31,599 bases of DNA from Pseudomonadota bacterium (GCA_023415605.1 JAEZKB010000069.1:1-31599), one strand, 5' to 3'; shown: positions 10,861-22,556, counted from the stretch's first letter. Numbers and translations are program-made. Notes: generated by a model not told the origin, from the sequence alone.

Positions 10861-10891
10861 AAAAAAAGAACGGGCGGCACTTGGCCGCCCG
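10861..10891 (-). terminator. intrinsic terminator after the RND-associated secreted protein
   Basis: CGGGCGGC (10871-10878) and GCCGCCCG (10884-10891) form a perfect 8-base-pair stem with a 5-base loop. On the minus strand a run of seven T residues follows (10861-10867). It lies 25 bases beyond the stop of the gene ending at 10916. Confidence 0.92.
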
Positions 10892-10915
10892 CTGAATTCC
10901 GACCGCCATTTTGGT

Positions 10916-11440
10916 TTACTTGGTGAACGGCACGGAAGCGCGCAACTGGTCGCCGGTCTCGTTGAAGACGACGTTGAACTGAACATTGATCTTGCCGCCG
11001 TTGAGGGCAATCTGCGCGGTCATCGTCATGGGCTTGCCTTCTTCATCCTCGCCGGTTTCCTTGAGGTTGAAGACCACGCCATTACCGGACTTCTTGCCAA
11101 CAGCAAGACCGCTGAACGTGGCGTTCGAGGTCATTGCAGCTTCGAAACGCTTTTTGCCGTCATTATACGCCAGCGTTCCGTTGACCGAGAGCGCGGTGCC
11201 GGCGAGCGAGCAGCGGCCCGCATAGTTCACCTTGTCCTGGTTGCCCTGGCTGAGCGTCAGCCGGCACACCACGGTTTCGGACTCCGCGCCGATCAGCTGG
11301 CCGCGACCCTTCCACTGGCCGATGTAGGACTGCAGCAGCGCCACGTCGGCCTTGGCGGCCATGGCCGGGGCAGAGAACAGGGCGACCGAGAACAGACCTG
11401 CGAGCGCGATCGTTCGCGACAGGGGTCCGAAGAACTTCAT
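10916..11440 (-). CDS. secreted beta-rich protein coupled to an RND exporter
   Basis: A 174-residue protein with a Sec signal peptide ending APAMA-AK (about residue 28). The mature part has alternating hydrophobic and polar strands and begins LLQSYIGQWKGRGQL, an opening with a GxWxGxG flavour as in lipocalin- and nitrobindin-like barrels. That resemblance is inference, not a family match. The start at 11440 has GGAGG 10 bases upstream inside the end of the exporter gene, and its ATG overlaps the exporter stop (ATGA), so translation is coupled. The periplasmic location and coupling suggest it works with the exporter, for instance as a lipid or hydrophobic-ligand carrier. Confidence 0.8.
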   Translation of the reverse strand: MKFFGPLSRTIALAGLFSVALFSAPAMAAKADVALLQSYIGQWKGRGQLIGAESETVVCRLTLSQGNQDKVNYAGRCSLAGTALSVNGTLAYNDGKKRFEAAMTSNATFSGLAVGKKSGNGVVFNLKETGEDEEGKPMTMTAQIALNGGKINVQFNVVFNETGDQLRASVPFTK

Positions 11441-13734
11441 TTTTTAACGCCTCCAAGCGGGTGAAAGAATCGCCCCCCGGCGATCAGCAACGCAGGAAGG
11501 ATGATCACGTCGCCTATCACTGCGAATGCGAGAGTTGAAACAAATAGTGTACCAAATAAGGCCACCTGCGGCAGTTCCGAGAACATGACGATCGCGGTTC
11601 CTGAGCAGAGGATCAGCGTGGCAGCAATGATTGCGCCGCCAATTCGTTGCATCGTGTGATGCACGGCATCGGCATGGCCTTTGCCTTCTTCCCGCCGCGA
11701 ATGCAAATAGTGCGACAGGAAATGGGTGGTGTCATCGACAGCGATACCAAAGGCGATCGTCAGCGCCAGGACCGTGGTCAACTGCAAGCCGGCGCCCGAG
11801 AAGTAGAGCCAGGCCTCGGTGCCAAGCACCGGGAAGAGGTTGGGGATCGCCGCCGCCAGCGCCACGCGCCAACTCATGAAGGCCCAGCCGATGAGGAAGA
11901 TGTTGACGATCACCGAAATGGTGAGGTCGAGCTGCAGGCCGGAAACGATGGTGTCCGTGGCGTAAGTGGTCATCACGCGGAAGCCGCCGACCGTGGCGCC
12001 CTCGATGCCGGCGGCCCGGATGTCGGCCTCGATGCCTTCCTTCAGCCGCTCCAGTTCCTCGGAGTCGATGATGGTGGGCATGAAGCCTGTAACCAAGGCT
12101 GCCGAGCCGTTCTCGGTGACAAAGCGCTTGCGCAGGTCGCCCACCGCCGAGAAGATCTGCTCGCGGGTAAAGCCGCTCTCCTGGTAGTGCGAGAAGGCGG
12201 CAGCCGAGATCACCTTGTTCTGGCCGAGATACTTCTCGACGATGTTGTGCACCGTCTGGACGGTCTTGAAGTCCTCGTCGCCGACGTCGGCCAGGCCCTG
12301 CTTGAGCGGCACGCTGACATAGAGCGGAGCCACGCCACCAACGCCTTGGTCGATGCTTTCGGCGGCGGTCAGCGCCGTCGAATTCTTCGCCATGAAGTCT
12401 TCGAACGAGAAGTGCGGCTGGATCAGGAAGTAGGGGATCAGCAGCAGACCGGTGATGACGATGGCGGCGGCGGCGATCGGCCGGCCGAAACGGCTGGCGA
12501 GGAACCAGGCCGGGGCGATCGGCGCGGTGATCGCAAAGCTCGGCTTGGGCGCCTTAAAGCCCAGCTTGACCGCGAGCTTGAGCATCAGCGGCAGGAAGGT
12601 CATCAGGCAGACGAAATTGATCAGCGACGCCATCGTGCCGGCGAGCGAGAACTCCTGCACGCCCTGGCCGGCTGTCAGCGACAGCGAGGCGAAGGACACT
12701 AGCGTCGTCAGCATCGTGAGGCCCGACGCCGGGCCGACCACGCGCACCGTCTCGTCTACTGCCTTATAGGGGTCCATCCCCTCGCGCCAATAGGCCAGCC
12801 AGTTGAAGATGAAGAACAGACTCTCGGCGAAGGCGATCACCAGGACGATCGTGGTGACGATGATTGTGAGGAACGAGAACGAGCCGAAGCCCGCGATGAT
12901 CATGCCCATCACCCAGAGCACGGCGACGAACGGCGTCGCGGCCACGATGATGGCGCCCCAGAACGAGCGCAGCGAAAAAAGTGCGATCAGCGCGCCGAGC
13001 GAGAAGCCATAGACGGTGAACTTGATCTGGTCGTCGACCGCGGCGTTGAGCATTTCCGAGGTCCAGATCGGCGGGCCGGTCAACTCGGCCTGGATGGTGT
13101 CATCGGCCCAAAAGCCGATGGTCTCGCGCAGGCTCGCGATCATGTCCTTTGCGCCGCCACCGCGGGTCATTTCCGGGTTGGGGAAGGCAATGATCACCAC
13201 GCCGGAGAGGTCCGGGTTGATGAGATTGCGCATCATCGGATCGGTTTCGTAGAGCCGGGTGAGGGCGGTCCGCACCTCCTCGGGCGTCTGCATGCCCTCG
13301 GGCACCGCCGGCAGCGTCGTGCCGTCCGGCCCGGGTGTACGCAGGGTGAAGGCCGACATGGTGCCGGTGATATAGTCGTTGTTGGTCAGGTCCAGCGCCA
13401 TGGCGCGGATCGTCTCGATCGTCTCGGGATTGGTGAGATCGGACGAGTTGACCAGGATGTAGATGTCGTTTTCGAATGTGCCGAAGGTGTTGGCGAGCTT
13501 TTCGTAGGAGTCGTATTCTTCGCCCGAATGGGCGAAAACGCGCAGCAGGTCGCCGTCGACGCTGGCGCGCGGAATCTGCGCGGCGCAGAAGATCGTCATC
13601 GCCAGCACCAGCAGCGCCACGATCCTGGGGAAGCGCAGCGTGCCCTTGCCGATATATTCGAGGCTAAAGCCAATGGAGCGATTACGGCCCATGATCCAGC
13701 CGACCAGCTGGTTCAGCACATTGTTCTCAGCCAA
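11437..13734 (-). CDS. MMPL/RND-superfamily exporter
   Basis: A 765-residue inner-membrane protein of the MMPL-type RND superfamily. The architecture is duplicated: TM1 (about 38-55), a periplasmic loop (to about 235), a five-helix block (about 238-410), TM7 (about 430-450), a second loop, then a second five-helix block ending near residue 755. GIAVDDTTHFLSHY in the second core is the conserved acidic TM motif of proton-driven MMPL/sterol-sensing-like transporters. Relatives move lipids, hopanoids or other hydrophobic molecules across the periplasm; the substrate is unknown here. The start is a TTG at 13734, preceded by GAGGG; the next ATG, at 13692, has no ribosome-binding site. It is followed by an overlapping secreted protein gene. 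Confidence 0.9.
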   Translation of the reverse strand: MAENNVLNQLVGWIMGRNRSIGFSLEYIGKGTLRFPRIVALLVLAMTIFCAAQIPRASVDGDLLRVFAHSGEEYDSYEKLANTFGTFENDIYILVNSSDLTNPETIETIRAMALDLTNNDYITGTMSAFTLRTPGPDGTTLPAVPEGMQTPEEVRTALTRLYETDPMMRNLINPDLSGVVIIAFPNPEMTRGGGAKDMIASLRETIGFWADDTIQAELTGPPIWTSEMLNAAVDDQIKFTVYGFSLGALIALFSLRSFWGAIIVAATPFVAVLWVMGMIIAGFGSFSFLTIIVTTIVLVIAFAESLFFIFNWLAYWREGMDPYKAVDETVRVVGPASGLTMLTTLVSFASLSLTAGQGVQEFSLAGTMASLINFVCLMTFLPLMLKLAVKLGFKAPKPSFAITAPIAPAWFLASRFGRPIAAAAIVITGLLLIPYFLIQPHFSFEDFMAKNSTALTAAESIDQGVGGVAPLYVSVPLKQGLADVGDEDFKTVQTVHNIVEKYLGQNKVISAAAFSHYQESGFTREQIFSAVGDLRKRFVTENGSAALVTGFMPTIIDSEELERLKEGIEADIRAAGIEGATVGGFRVMTTYATDTIVSGLQLDLTISVIVNIFLIGWAFMSWRVALAAAIPNLFPVLGTEAWLYFSGAGLQLTTVLALTIAFGIAVDDTTHFLSHYLHSRREEGKGHADAVHHTMQRIGGAIIAATLILCSGTAIVMFSELPQVALFGTLFVSTLAFAVIGDVIILPALLIAGGRFFHPLGGVKK

Positions 13735-13940
13735 AGAATCTACCCTCTACTAGGCGGGCCCCCGCTTCGGCGCGGATTACTACGGGCAACCGGGCGGCAC
13801 GTCTAGACACCCGGACCGTAAAACTTCCGAGCGGAGACGCCGCTTTCCGGCGCAAAACCGCCGCAAAGCGGCCCTAAAAGCTCTCCCGGTTCCAATCCCG
13901 CCGGAACCCGTGGACATCTGCCCTCGCCAGCCAGTGTTGG

Positions 13941-13969
13941 TTGGTCTTCGCCCGAGGAATCGCCTAGAT
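13941..13969 (+). promoter_or_regulatory. candidate gyrA promoter
   Basis: TTGGTC (13941-13946) and CTAGAT (13964-13969) are spaced by 17 bases. Transcription would start near 13976, about 26 bases before the GTG start at 14003. This argues against a longer gyrA frame from 13910, which would begin upstream of the promoter. Confidence 0.5.
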
Positions 13970-14002
13970 GTTCGCGCAGTTTCACAAAGCGACAACGGCC
14001 CA

Positions 14003-16774
14003 GTGACAGACAAGCCCGAAGACCAGGCCGGCGCACCGCCGCCGCCTTCCGACATCGCCCCGATCTCTATCACCGACGAGATGCGCAAGTCGTACCTCGA
14101 TTACGCCATGAGCGTGATCGTGAGCCGTGCGCTGCCGGATGTGCGCGATGGGCTCAAGCCAGTGCATCGGCGCATTCTCTATTCCATGCACGAGCAGGGC
14201 TACGAGTGGAACCGCCCCTATCGCAAGTCTGCTCGCGTGGTCGGCGATGTGATCGGTAAGTACCATCCGCACTCCAATGACGCGGTCTACTTCTCCCTTG
14301 TCCGCATGGCGCAGGATTTCTCGCTGCGCGTGACGCTGATCGACGGCCAGGGCAATTTCGGCTCGGTCGACGGCGATATGCCGGCTGCCATGCGCTATAC
14401 CGAAGTGCGTATGGAAAGGATCACCGGCTCGCTGCTCGAGGATCTCGACAAGGACACCGTCAACTTCAAGGACAATTACGACGCGTCCGAGAGGGAGCCG
14501 ACGGTTCTGCCGGCGCGCTTCCCGAACCTGTTGGTCAATGGTGGCGGCGGCATCGCCGTCGGCATGGCCACCAACATCCCCACCCACAACCTGCGCGAAG
14601 TGATCGACGCGGTGCTCCTCACCATGGAGAACCCCTATGTCACTACCGAAGAGCTGATGCAGGTGATCCCCGGCCCGGATTTCCCGACTGCCGGCATCAT
14701 TCTGGGCCGCTCCGGCATCCGCCAGGCCTATGAAACGGGCAGGGGCTCGATCCTCGTCCGCGGCCGCGTTCACACCGAGGAAGTCCGCAAGGAGCGCGAA
14801 GCGCTCATCGTCACCGAGATTCCCTATCAGGTGAACAAGCTCACCCTGATCGAAAAGATCGGCGAGCTGGTACGGGAAAAGCGCATCGAGGGCATTTCCG
14901 ACGTCCGCGACGAATCCGACCGCCACGGCATGCGCATCGTCATCGAGTTGAAGCGAGATGCCGTCGGCGACGTCGTCCTCAACCAGCTCTACCGCTTCAC
15001 CCAGCTCCAGGACTCGTTCGGCTGCAACTTCGTGGCGCTGAACGGCGGCAAGCCGGAGCTGATGAGCCTCAAATCCATGCTGACGGCCTTTATCGACTTC
15101 CGCGAGGAAGTGGTGACGCGCCGCACCCGGTTCCTGCTCAACAAGGCCCGCGACCGCGCCCATATTCTGGTTGGCCTCGCCGTAGCCGTCGCCAATATCG
15201 ACGAAGTCATCAGCCTGATCCGCACCTCGCCCGACGCCGGTGTGGCCCGCGAGCGCCTGATGAGCCGCGACTGGCCGGCCCGTGACGTGGCGCCGCTGAT
15301 CGCGCTGATCGACGATCCGCGCCACAAGATCAGCGCCGATGGCACCTTCCGTCTCTCGGACGAACAGGCCCGCGCCATCCTCGCCTTGACCCTCAGCCGC
15401 CTCACCGCGCTGGGCCGCGACGAAATCGGCGCCGAGCTCAACGGCTTGGGCACGGACATCTCTGACTATCTCGACATCCTCCGCTCCCGCGAGCGCGTGA
15501 TGGCGATTGTCCGCGAAGAGCTGGTGACGATCCGCGACGCCTATTCCACCGAGCGCCTCACCACCATCGACGAGGCCGCTGGCGACTTCGAGGACGAGGA
15601 CCTCATCGCGCGCGAAGACATGGTCGTCACCGTCACCCATGGCGGCTACATCAAGCGCGTGCCCCTCTCGGCCTACCGGGCGCAGCGCCGCGGCGGCAAG
15701 GGTCGCTCGGGGATGGCGACACGCGACGAGGATTTCGTCGCCCGCCTGTTCGTCGCCAACACCCACACGCCTGTGCTGTTCTTCTCCTCCATGGGCCAGG
15801 TCTATAAGATGAAGGTTTGGCGCCTGCCGATGGCCGAACCGCAGGCCCGTGGCAAGGCTCTGGTCAACATGCTGCCGCTCGACGAGGGCGAACGCATCAC
15901 CACCATCATGCCGCTGCCCGAGGACGAGGGCGACTGGCAGAAGCTCGACATCATGTTCTCGACCAAGAGCGGCGGCATCCGCCGCAACTCGCTGGCCGAT
16001 TTCGTCGATGTCCGCCAGAACGGCAAGATCGCCATGAAGCTTGACGAGGGCGACGTGCTGGTCGATGTCGCCACCTGTACAGCCAACGACGACGTGCTGC
16101 TGACCACCAGGCTCGGCCAAGCGATCCGCTTCCAGGTCGATGAAGTCCGCGTCTTCAAAGGCCGCGACTCGACGGGCGTGCGCGGCATTTCACTGGCCGA
16201 AGGCGACAACGTCATCTCCATGGCCATCGTCCACCACTTCGAGGCCGACAGCGCCGAACGCGCCGCCTATCTCAAGATGAGCCGCGCCGTCCGCGGCGAG
16301 GGCGAGTCTGAGGAGGGCGCTAGCGATGATGCCGAGGATGCGGTGCCAGCCGGCGAGCTGAGCCAGGAGCGCTACGCGGCCATGTCCGCCGCCGAGCAGT
16401 TCATCCTCACCATCTCGGAAAACGGCTACGGCAAGCGCACGTCGAGCCACGAATACCGGATCACCGGCCGCGGCGGCAAAGGCATCGTCGCCATGGCGGT
16501 CAACAAGCGCAATGGCCCGCTGATCGCCAGCTTCCCGGTCGACGACGCCGACCAGATCATGCTGGTCACCAATGGCGGCCAGGTCATCCGTGTCCCGGTT
16601 GATGCCGGACCCGACAACCGCATCCGCATCGTCGGCCGTTCCTCTCAGGGTGTCACCGTGTTCGACACGGCGGAGGACGAAAAGGTGGTCTCGGTCGAGC
16701 GGATTGTCGAACCGGAGTCGGAAGACGGGTCCGGCGAGGAGCCCGAGAGCCCGGAGGCTCCGGCGGAAGAATAA
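14003..16774 (+). CDS. gyrA: DNA gyrase subunit A with atypical quinolone pocket
   Basis: The breakage-reunion subunit of gyrase. The GTG at 14003 gives 923 residues with the family-like N-terminus ending SDIAPISITDEMRKSYLDY; no ATG start exists in frame. The catalytic tyrosine is Tyr132 (AAMRYTE). The C-terminal pinwheel contains the GyrA box QRRGGKG, which separates it from ParC, plus an acidic insert (GEGESEEGASDDAED) and an acidic tail. The odd feature is the quinolone-resistance region: HPHSNDAVYFSLVRMAQ (residues 88-104) replaces the near-universal HPHGD-x-x-(I/V)YD. Relative to E. coli this is Ser for Gly81, Asn for Asp82, Asp for Ser83 and Phe for Asp87. The reading frame is clean and the flanking core is normal, so these are real codons. 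Confidence 0.96.
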   Translation: MTDKPEDQAGAPPPPSDIAPISITDEMRKSYLDYAMSVIVSRALPDVRDGLKPVHRRILYSMHEQGYEWNRPYRKSARVVGDVIGKYHPHSNDAVYFSLVRMAQDFSLRVTLIDGQGNFGSVDGDMPAAMRYTEVRMERITGSLLEDLDKDTVNFKDNYDASEREPTVLPARFPNLLVNGGGGIAVGMATNIPTHNLREVIDAVLLTMENPYVTTEELMQVIPGPDFPTAGIILGRSGIRQAYETGRGSILVRGRVHTEEVRKEREALIVTEIPYQVNKLTLIEKIGELVREKRIEGISDVRDESDRHGMRIVIELKRDAVGDVVLNQLYRFTQLQDSFGCNFVALNGGKPELMSLKSMLTAFIDFREEVVTRRTRFLLNKARDRAHILVGLAVAVANIDEVISLIRTSPDAGVARERLMSRDWPARDVAPLIALIDDPRHKISADGTFRLSDEQARAILALTLSRLTALGRDEIGAELNGLGTDISDYLDILRSRERVMAIVREELVTIRDAYSTERLTTIDEAAGDFEDEDLIAREDMVVTVTHGGYIKRVPLSAYRAQRRGGKGRSGMATRDEDFVARLFVANTHTPVLFFSSMGQVYKMKVWRLPMAEPQARGKALVNMLPLDEGERITTIMPLPEDEGDWQKLDIMFSTKSGGIRRNSLADFVDVRQNGKIAMKLDEGDVLVDVATCTANDDVLLTTRLGQAIRFQVDEVRVFKGRDSTGVRGISLAEGDNVISMAIVHHFEADSAERAAYLKMSRAVRGEGESEEGASDDAEDAVPAGELSQERYAAMSAAEQFILTISENGYGKRTSSHEYRITGRGGKGIVAMAVNKRNGPLIASFPVDDADQIMLVTNGGQVIRVPVDAGPDNRIRIVGRSSQGVTVFDTAEDEKVVSVERIVEPESEDGSGEEPESPEAPAEE

Positions 16775-16777
16775 AAG

Positions 16778-16805
16778 AAAGGGCGCTCCGGCGCCCTTTT
16801 TGTTG
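16778..16805 (+). terminator. intrinsic terminator of gyrA
   Basis: AAAGGGCGC (16778-16786) and GCGCCCTTT (16791-16799) form a 9-base-pair stem with a TCCG tetraloop, followed by T residues. It starts 4 bases after the gyrA stop codon. Confidence 0.93.
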
Positions 16806-16818
16806 GTGCGGGGTCTCT

Positions 16819-16870
16819 CAGTCGGCGAACCTCTCCGGCAAGCGGAGAGAACGCCCGACGGATAGACCCT
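16819..16870. repeat. pair of hairpins between gyrA and the LysE-family gene
   Basis: CTCTCCG (16831-16837) pairs with CGGAGAG (16843-16849), and flanking GTCGG/CCGAC sequences can extend the stem. A second short inverted repeat (GACGGA/TCCGTC) follows directly. It resembles a dispersed palindromic element or processed leader structure; no copy elsewhere in the window was noticed. Confidence 0.35.
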
Positions 16871-16978
16871 CCGTCAGCACAACGGAAATTCATTTGAAGT
16901 TCCGCTAAACTCGTGGCCAATTGCCACTGGCGGGCGTTTCCGATCTGTGGATGACTGCCCGAGAATTCGGAGCGTCCC

Positions 16979-17596
16979 ATGATTGATCCTGCAATCCTGC
17001 TGCCCTACCTTCTCGCCTGCATCCTCTTTTCCGTGGTTCCCGGCCCGTCGGTCACCGTAGTGGTGGCCAATGCCCTGGCCGGCGGCACGCGGGCAGGGCT
17101 GCTCACCATTCTCGGCACAGAGATCGCCATGCTGATCATGGTCACCATCGTCGCCTTCGGGCTCGAGGCGGTGATGACGTTCGTGTCGGAGGCTTTCTTG
17201 GTCATCAAGCTGGTCGGCGCCGCCTATCTCATCTGGATCGGCTGGAAGATGTTCTCGACGTCGGGTCACCTCAACATGGAAGCCGGCGAGAAACTGCCCA
17301 TCATGCGCTACCTCTGGCAGGGAGCCGTGGTGAACCTCTCGAACCCCAAGACGCTGCTATTCCTCGGCGCCTTCCTGCCGCAGTTCGTCGATCTCAGCCG
17401 TCCGGCCTTCGGCCAGATCATGGTTCTAGGTCTGATTGTCATGGCGGTGGCGACGCTCTCCGACAGCCTCTACGCCATCCTTGCCGGTCAGGCCCGGCAG
17501 GCGCTGACGGCGGCCCGCGTCCGCCTGGTCAGCAAAGTCTCGGGCGTCATCCTGATGGTCGGCGGCGCCTGGCTGGCGTTGCTCAGGAAGGCCTGA
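16979..17596 (+). CDS. LysE/RhtB family amino-acid exporter
   Basis: A 205-residue inner-membrane protein with six predicted helices. The family hallmarks are present: VVPGPSVTVVVANALAGG near the N-terminus (the PGP motif), a GAAYLIWIGWKMF helix, and VVNLSNPKTLLFLGAFLPQF (the NPK motif). LysE/RhtB proteins export basic or neutral amino acids or homoserine lactone-like compounds by proton antiport; the substrate cannot be read from sequence. The start at 16979 is an ATG, and the frame fits the family length of about 205-210. It stands alone, convergent with the gene at 17655. Confidence 0.93.
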   Translation: MIDPAILLPYLLACILFSVVPGPSVTVVVANALAGGTRAGLLTILGTEIAMLIMVTIVAFGLEAVMTFVSEAFLVIKLVGAAYLIWIGWKMFSTSGHLNMEAGEKLPIMRYLWQGAVVNLSNPKTLLFLGAFLPQFVDLSRPAFGQIMVLGLIVMAVATLSDSLYAILAGQARQALTAARVRLVSKVSGVILMVGGAWLALLRKA

Positions 17597-17654
17597 ACCG
17601 TCGCCGGACGGTTACCGGTCGCGGCCGTGACATGCCGCCCGTCAAAAGGCGGGA

Positions 17655-18437
17655 TCAGGCGCAGATCGAAGGGCCTGGTTCGACGCCTTTGAGCATGTTC
17701 TGGATCATCAGCGGCACGCCAAAGCCCATGAACGACCCAAAATCCTCCTCGCGAAGATAGCCGCCTTCGACCAGCGCCCTGAGCGTTGCCGCCACCTTCT
17801 TGTGTGAGGCCAGCATGCGCTCGCCGACGCTATTGGTCATGTCGTTGACGATACTGGTCCCGAAGGCGAGTTCTCCATTGTCCGCTGTGCCGGTGGCGGC
17901 GGTAACGGCGGGAATGTAGACGTTCATCGAAAAGTCGGTGGCCTCGGCGATGGCGCCGATGAAGATCGATTGTTCGACATAGGTCTTGACCGCGGCCACG
18001 AACACGGCGCGCTGCTCGGGATTGCAGAACCGCTCCGGTTTGGTAGTTGCAAGGCACCGCACCTGCGCGCCCATCGGCGCCACCGAGCCCGATCCGCCCG
18101 TCGCCATGATCTCGCCGGCTTCCATTGCCTGGCGCTGCACGTCTTTTTCCGCCTGTACCTGGGCGTTGAACGCCGCGACGCAGCGGCGCTCGTCGGCTTC
18201 GGTCCAGAGCGGCGCGTCGGTAACGAGCGCCGCTTGTTGCACACCGGCAGCCAGGGCAGGGCGGGGAGTTGGGGGAGGGCCGCCGGCGAAGAGCCTCACG
18301 CCGCCATAGACGGCGCCGCCGCCAATGACGAAGGCCACAAGAGCGAAAGCAATGGTCCGCAACATTGGGCCGAAATCGGTGGGCGGCTTCTGCATGCCCC
18401 GTTCCCGCAACGCGCGCACGGCATCCTTCCCAGACAT
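17655..18437 (-). CDS. single-TM protein of unknown function
   Basis: A 260-residue protein. The ATG at 18437 (residues MSGKDAVRALRERG) is chosen because GGGAG lies 7 bases upstream; the open frame extends to 18599 without a good site. A cytoplasmic basic N-terminus (about 1-28) precedes one TM helix (IAFALVAFVIGGGAVYGGVRLF, about 30-51), then a proline-rich linker and a periplasmic helical domain with four or five cysteines (RRC, RCL, FCN, SICA). No family is recognised. It is divergent from the SOS-controlled peptide at 18701. The 215-base gap between them up to the LexA box shows no other gene. Confidence 0.78.
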   Translation of the reverse strand: MSGKDAVRALRERGMQKPPTDFGPMLRTIAFALVAFVIGGGAVYGGVRLFAGGPPPTPRPALAAGVQQAALVTDAPLWTEADERRCVAAFNAQVQAEKDVQRQAMEAGEIMATGGSGSVAPMGAQVRCLATTKPERFCNPEQRAVFVAAVKTYVEQSIFIGAIAEATDFSMNVYIPAVTAATGTADNGELAFGTSIVNDMTNSVGERMLASHKKVAATLRALVEGGYLREEDFGSFMGFGVPLMIQNMLKGVEPGPSICA

Positions 18438-18644
18438 CACGAGCTCCCAAGCACCAGATATCGCGGCTGCAAGGATAGCTGCGGTGGTTGAAAGGAGGCT
18501 TAATCCGGCGCGTAAACTCCATTCGAGGGCCGGGACTGCGCCCTGCGCAGCTTTATCGCACCAGCATTCGCCGCTCATAACACCGTGCATTTCGGGCACA
18601 ACCCCTACGCATTAACTCTTGATTCACGGTTACACCGATGTCGC

Positions 18645-18673
18645 TGGACGTGAACAGAATGAGAACATATAAG
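18645..18673 (+). promoter_or_regulatory. SOS promoter with LexA box, upstream of a 32-residue peptide
   Basis: TGGACG (18645-18650) and TATAAG (18668-18673) are 17 bases apart. GAAC-N7-GAAC (18652-18666) fills the spacer directly against the -10 element. A third GAAC follows at 18673, but with only 6 bases between it and the second half-site. The layout is the same as at uvrA and ssb in this window. Confidence 0.85.
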
Positions 18674-18700
18674 AACAAACACGAAACAACGGAGGTTCGA

Positions 18701-18799
18701 ATGCTCTCTTTCGTCAAAGATCTGATGGCTTTCCTGGTGCTCGGCGGCTTCTCGGTCGGCGCGCTGACATGGGTGGATGTCGCCGCCCGACTCGTGTGA
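18701..18799 (+). CDS. LexA-controlled 32-residue single-TM peptide, SidA-like candidate
   Basis: A very short gene missed by ordinary length cut-offs. A perfect GGAGG (18691-18695) stands 5 bases before the ATG at 18701; the stop is TGA at 18797-18799. The peptide starts MLSFVKDLMAF and ends DVAARLV. In between is one continuous hydrophobic, glycine-containing stretch of about 17 residues ending in Leu-Thr-Trp, so it is a single inner-membrane helix with short polar ends. The promoter has a LexA box against its -10. Caulobacter SidA, an SOS-induced 29-residue membrane peptide that blocks division through FtsW/FtsN, has the same size, topology and control; equivalence of function is inference. 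The gene lies 62 bases upstream of dnaE with no terminator between. Confidence 0.8.
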   Translation: MLSFVKDLMAFLVLGGFSVGALTWVDVAARLV

Positions 18800-18861
18800 C
18801 GGCTGTGGATTGACGGCGACGTGAATTGGCCACGGTCGTGTCGCGAACTACTGAGAGACAC

Positions 18862-22314
<3,453 letters not shown>

Positions 22315-22367
22315 TGGCGTAGCGGGTGGGTTACGGGTTGGGGCAGGGCTCTCGCCCACCCACCAGC

Positions 22368-22447
22368 TGTCATCCCGGGCTTGACCCGGGACCCATCTGT
22401 CCTCCACTCGATCGGAAGAGTGGGTCCCTGCCTTCGCGTGGGTGACA
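22368..22447. repeat. intergenic palindromic repeat element
   Basis: An 80-base element bounded by TGTCAT and GTGACA. It contains nested inverted repeats: CCCGGG-CTTGA-CCCGGG (22374-22390), GGGACCCA (22388-22395) with TGGGTCCC (22421-22428), and CCACTC with GAGTGG. The TCATCCCGGGCTTGACCCGGG core is common between genes in alphaproteobacterial genomes. It sits in the 372-base gap between dnaE and rpsB and may act as a dnaE 3' stabiliser or terminator; no T tract follows. Confidence 0.7.
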
Positions 22448-22521
22448 GTCGGAGGTCGAGCACGATCTCGCCCACCTCCATACGCCGCGCCCCCCAAACA
22501 CCCCGCGCCCGCCCGTCTGCC

Positions 22522-22550
22522 TTGCATCCCCCGCAATTCTCGCCTATATG
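22522..22550 (+). promoter_or_regulatory. rpsB-tsf promoter
   Basis: TTGCAT (22522-22527) and TATATG (22545-22550) are spaced by exactly 17 bases, a good housekeeping promoter. Transcription would begin near 22557, giving a leader of about 130 bases before rpsB. Confidence 0.75.
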
Positions 22551-22556
22551 CCGCCT

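Noticed and set aside
13910..14002. Longer gyrA N-terminus from the GTG at 13910
   Set aside because: It would start upstream of the likely promoter, and the added residues do not look like GyrA.
13982..16120. 712-codon frame antisense to gyrA
   Set aside because: It is a shadow of gyrA codon bias; no domain or ribosome site, and the composition is typical of antisense frames.
17600..17655. Terminator between the LysE-family gene and the convergent gene at 17655
   Set aside because: A short GCCGCC/GGCGG stem exists, but no T tract follows on either strand.
18663..18676. Second LexA box overlapping the first at the SOS peptide promoter
   Set aside because: The half-sites are only 6 bases apart instead of 7.
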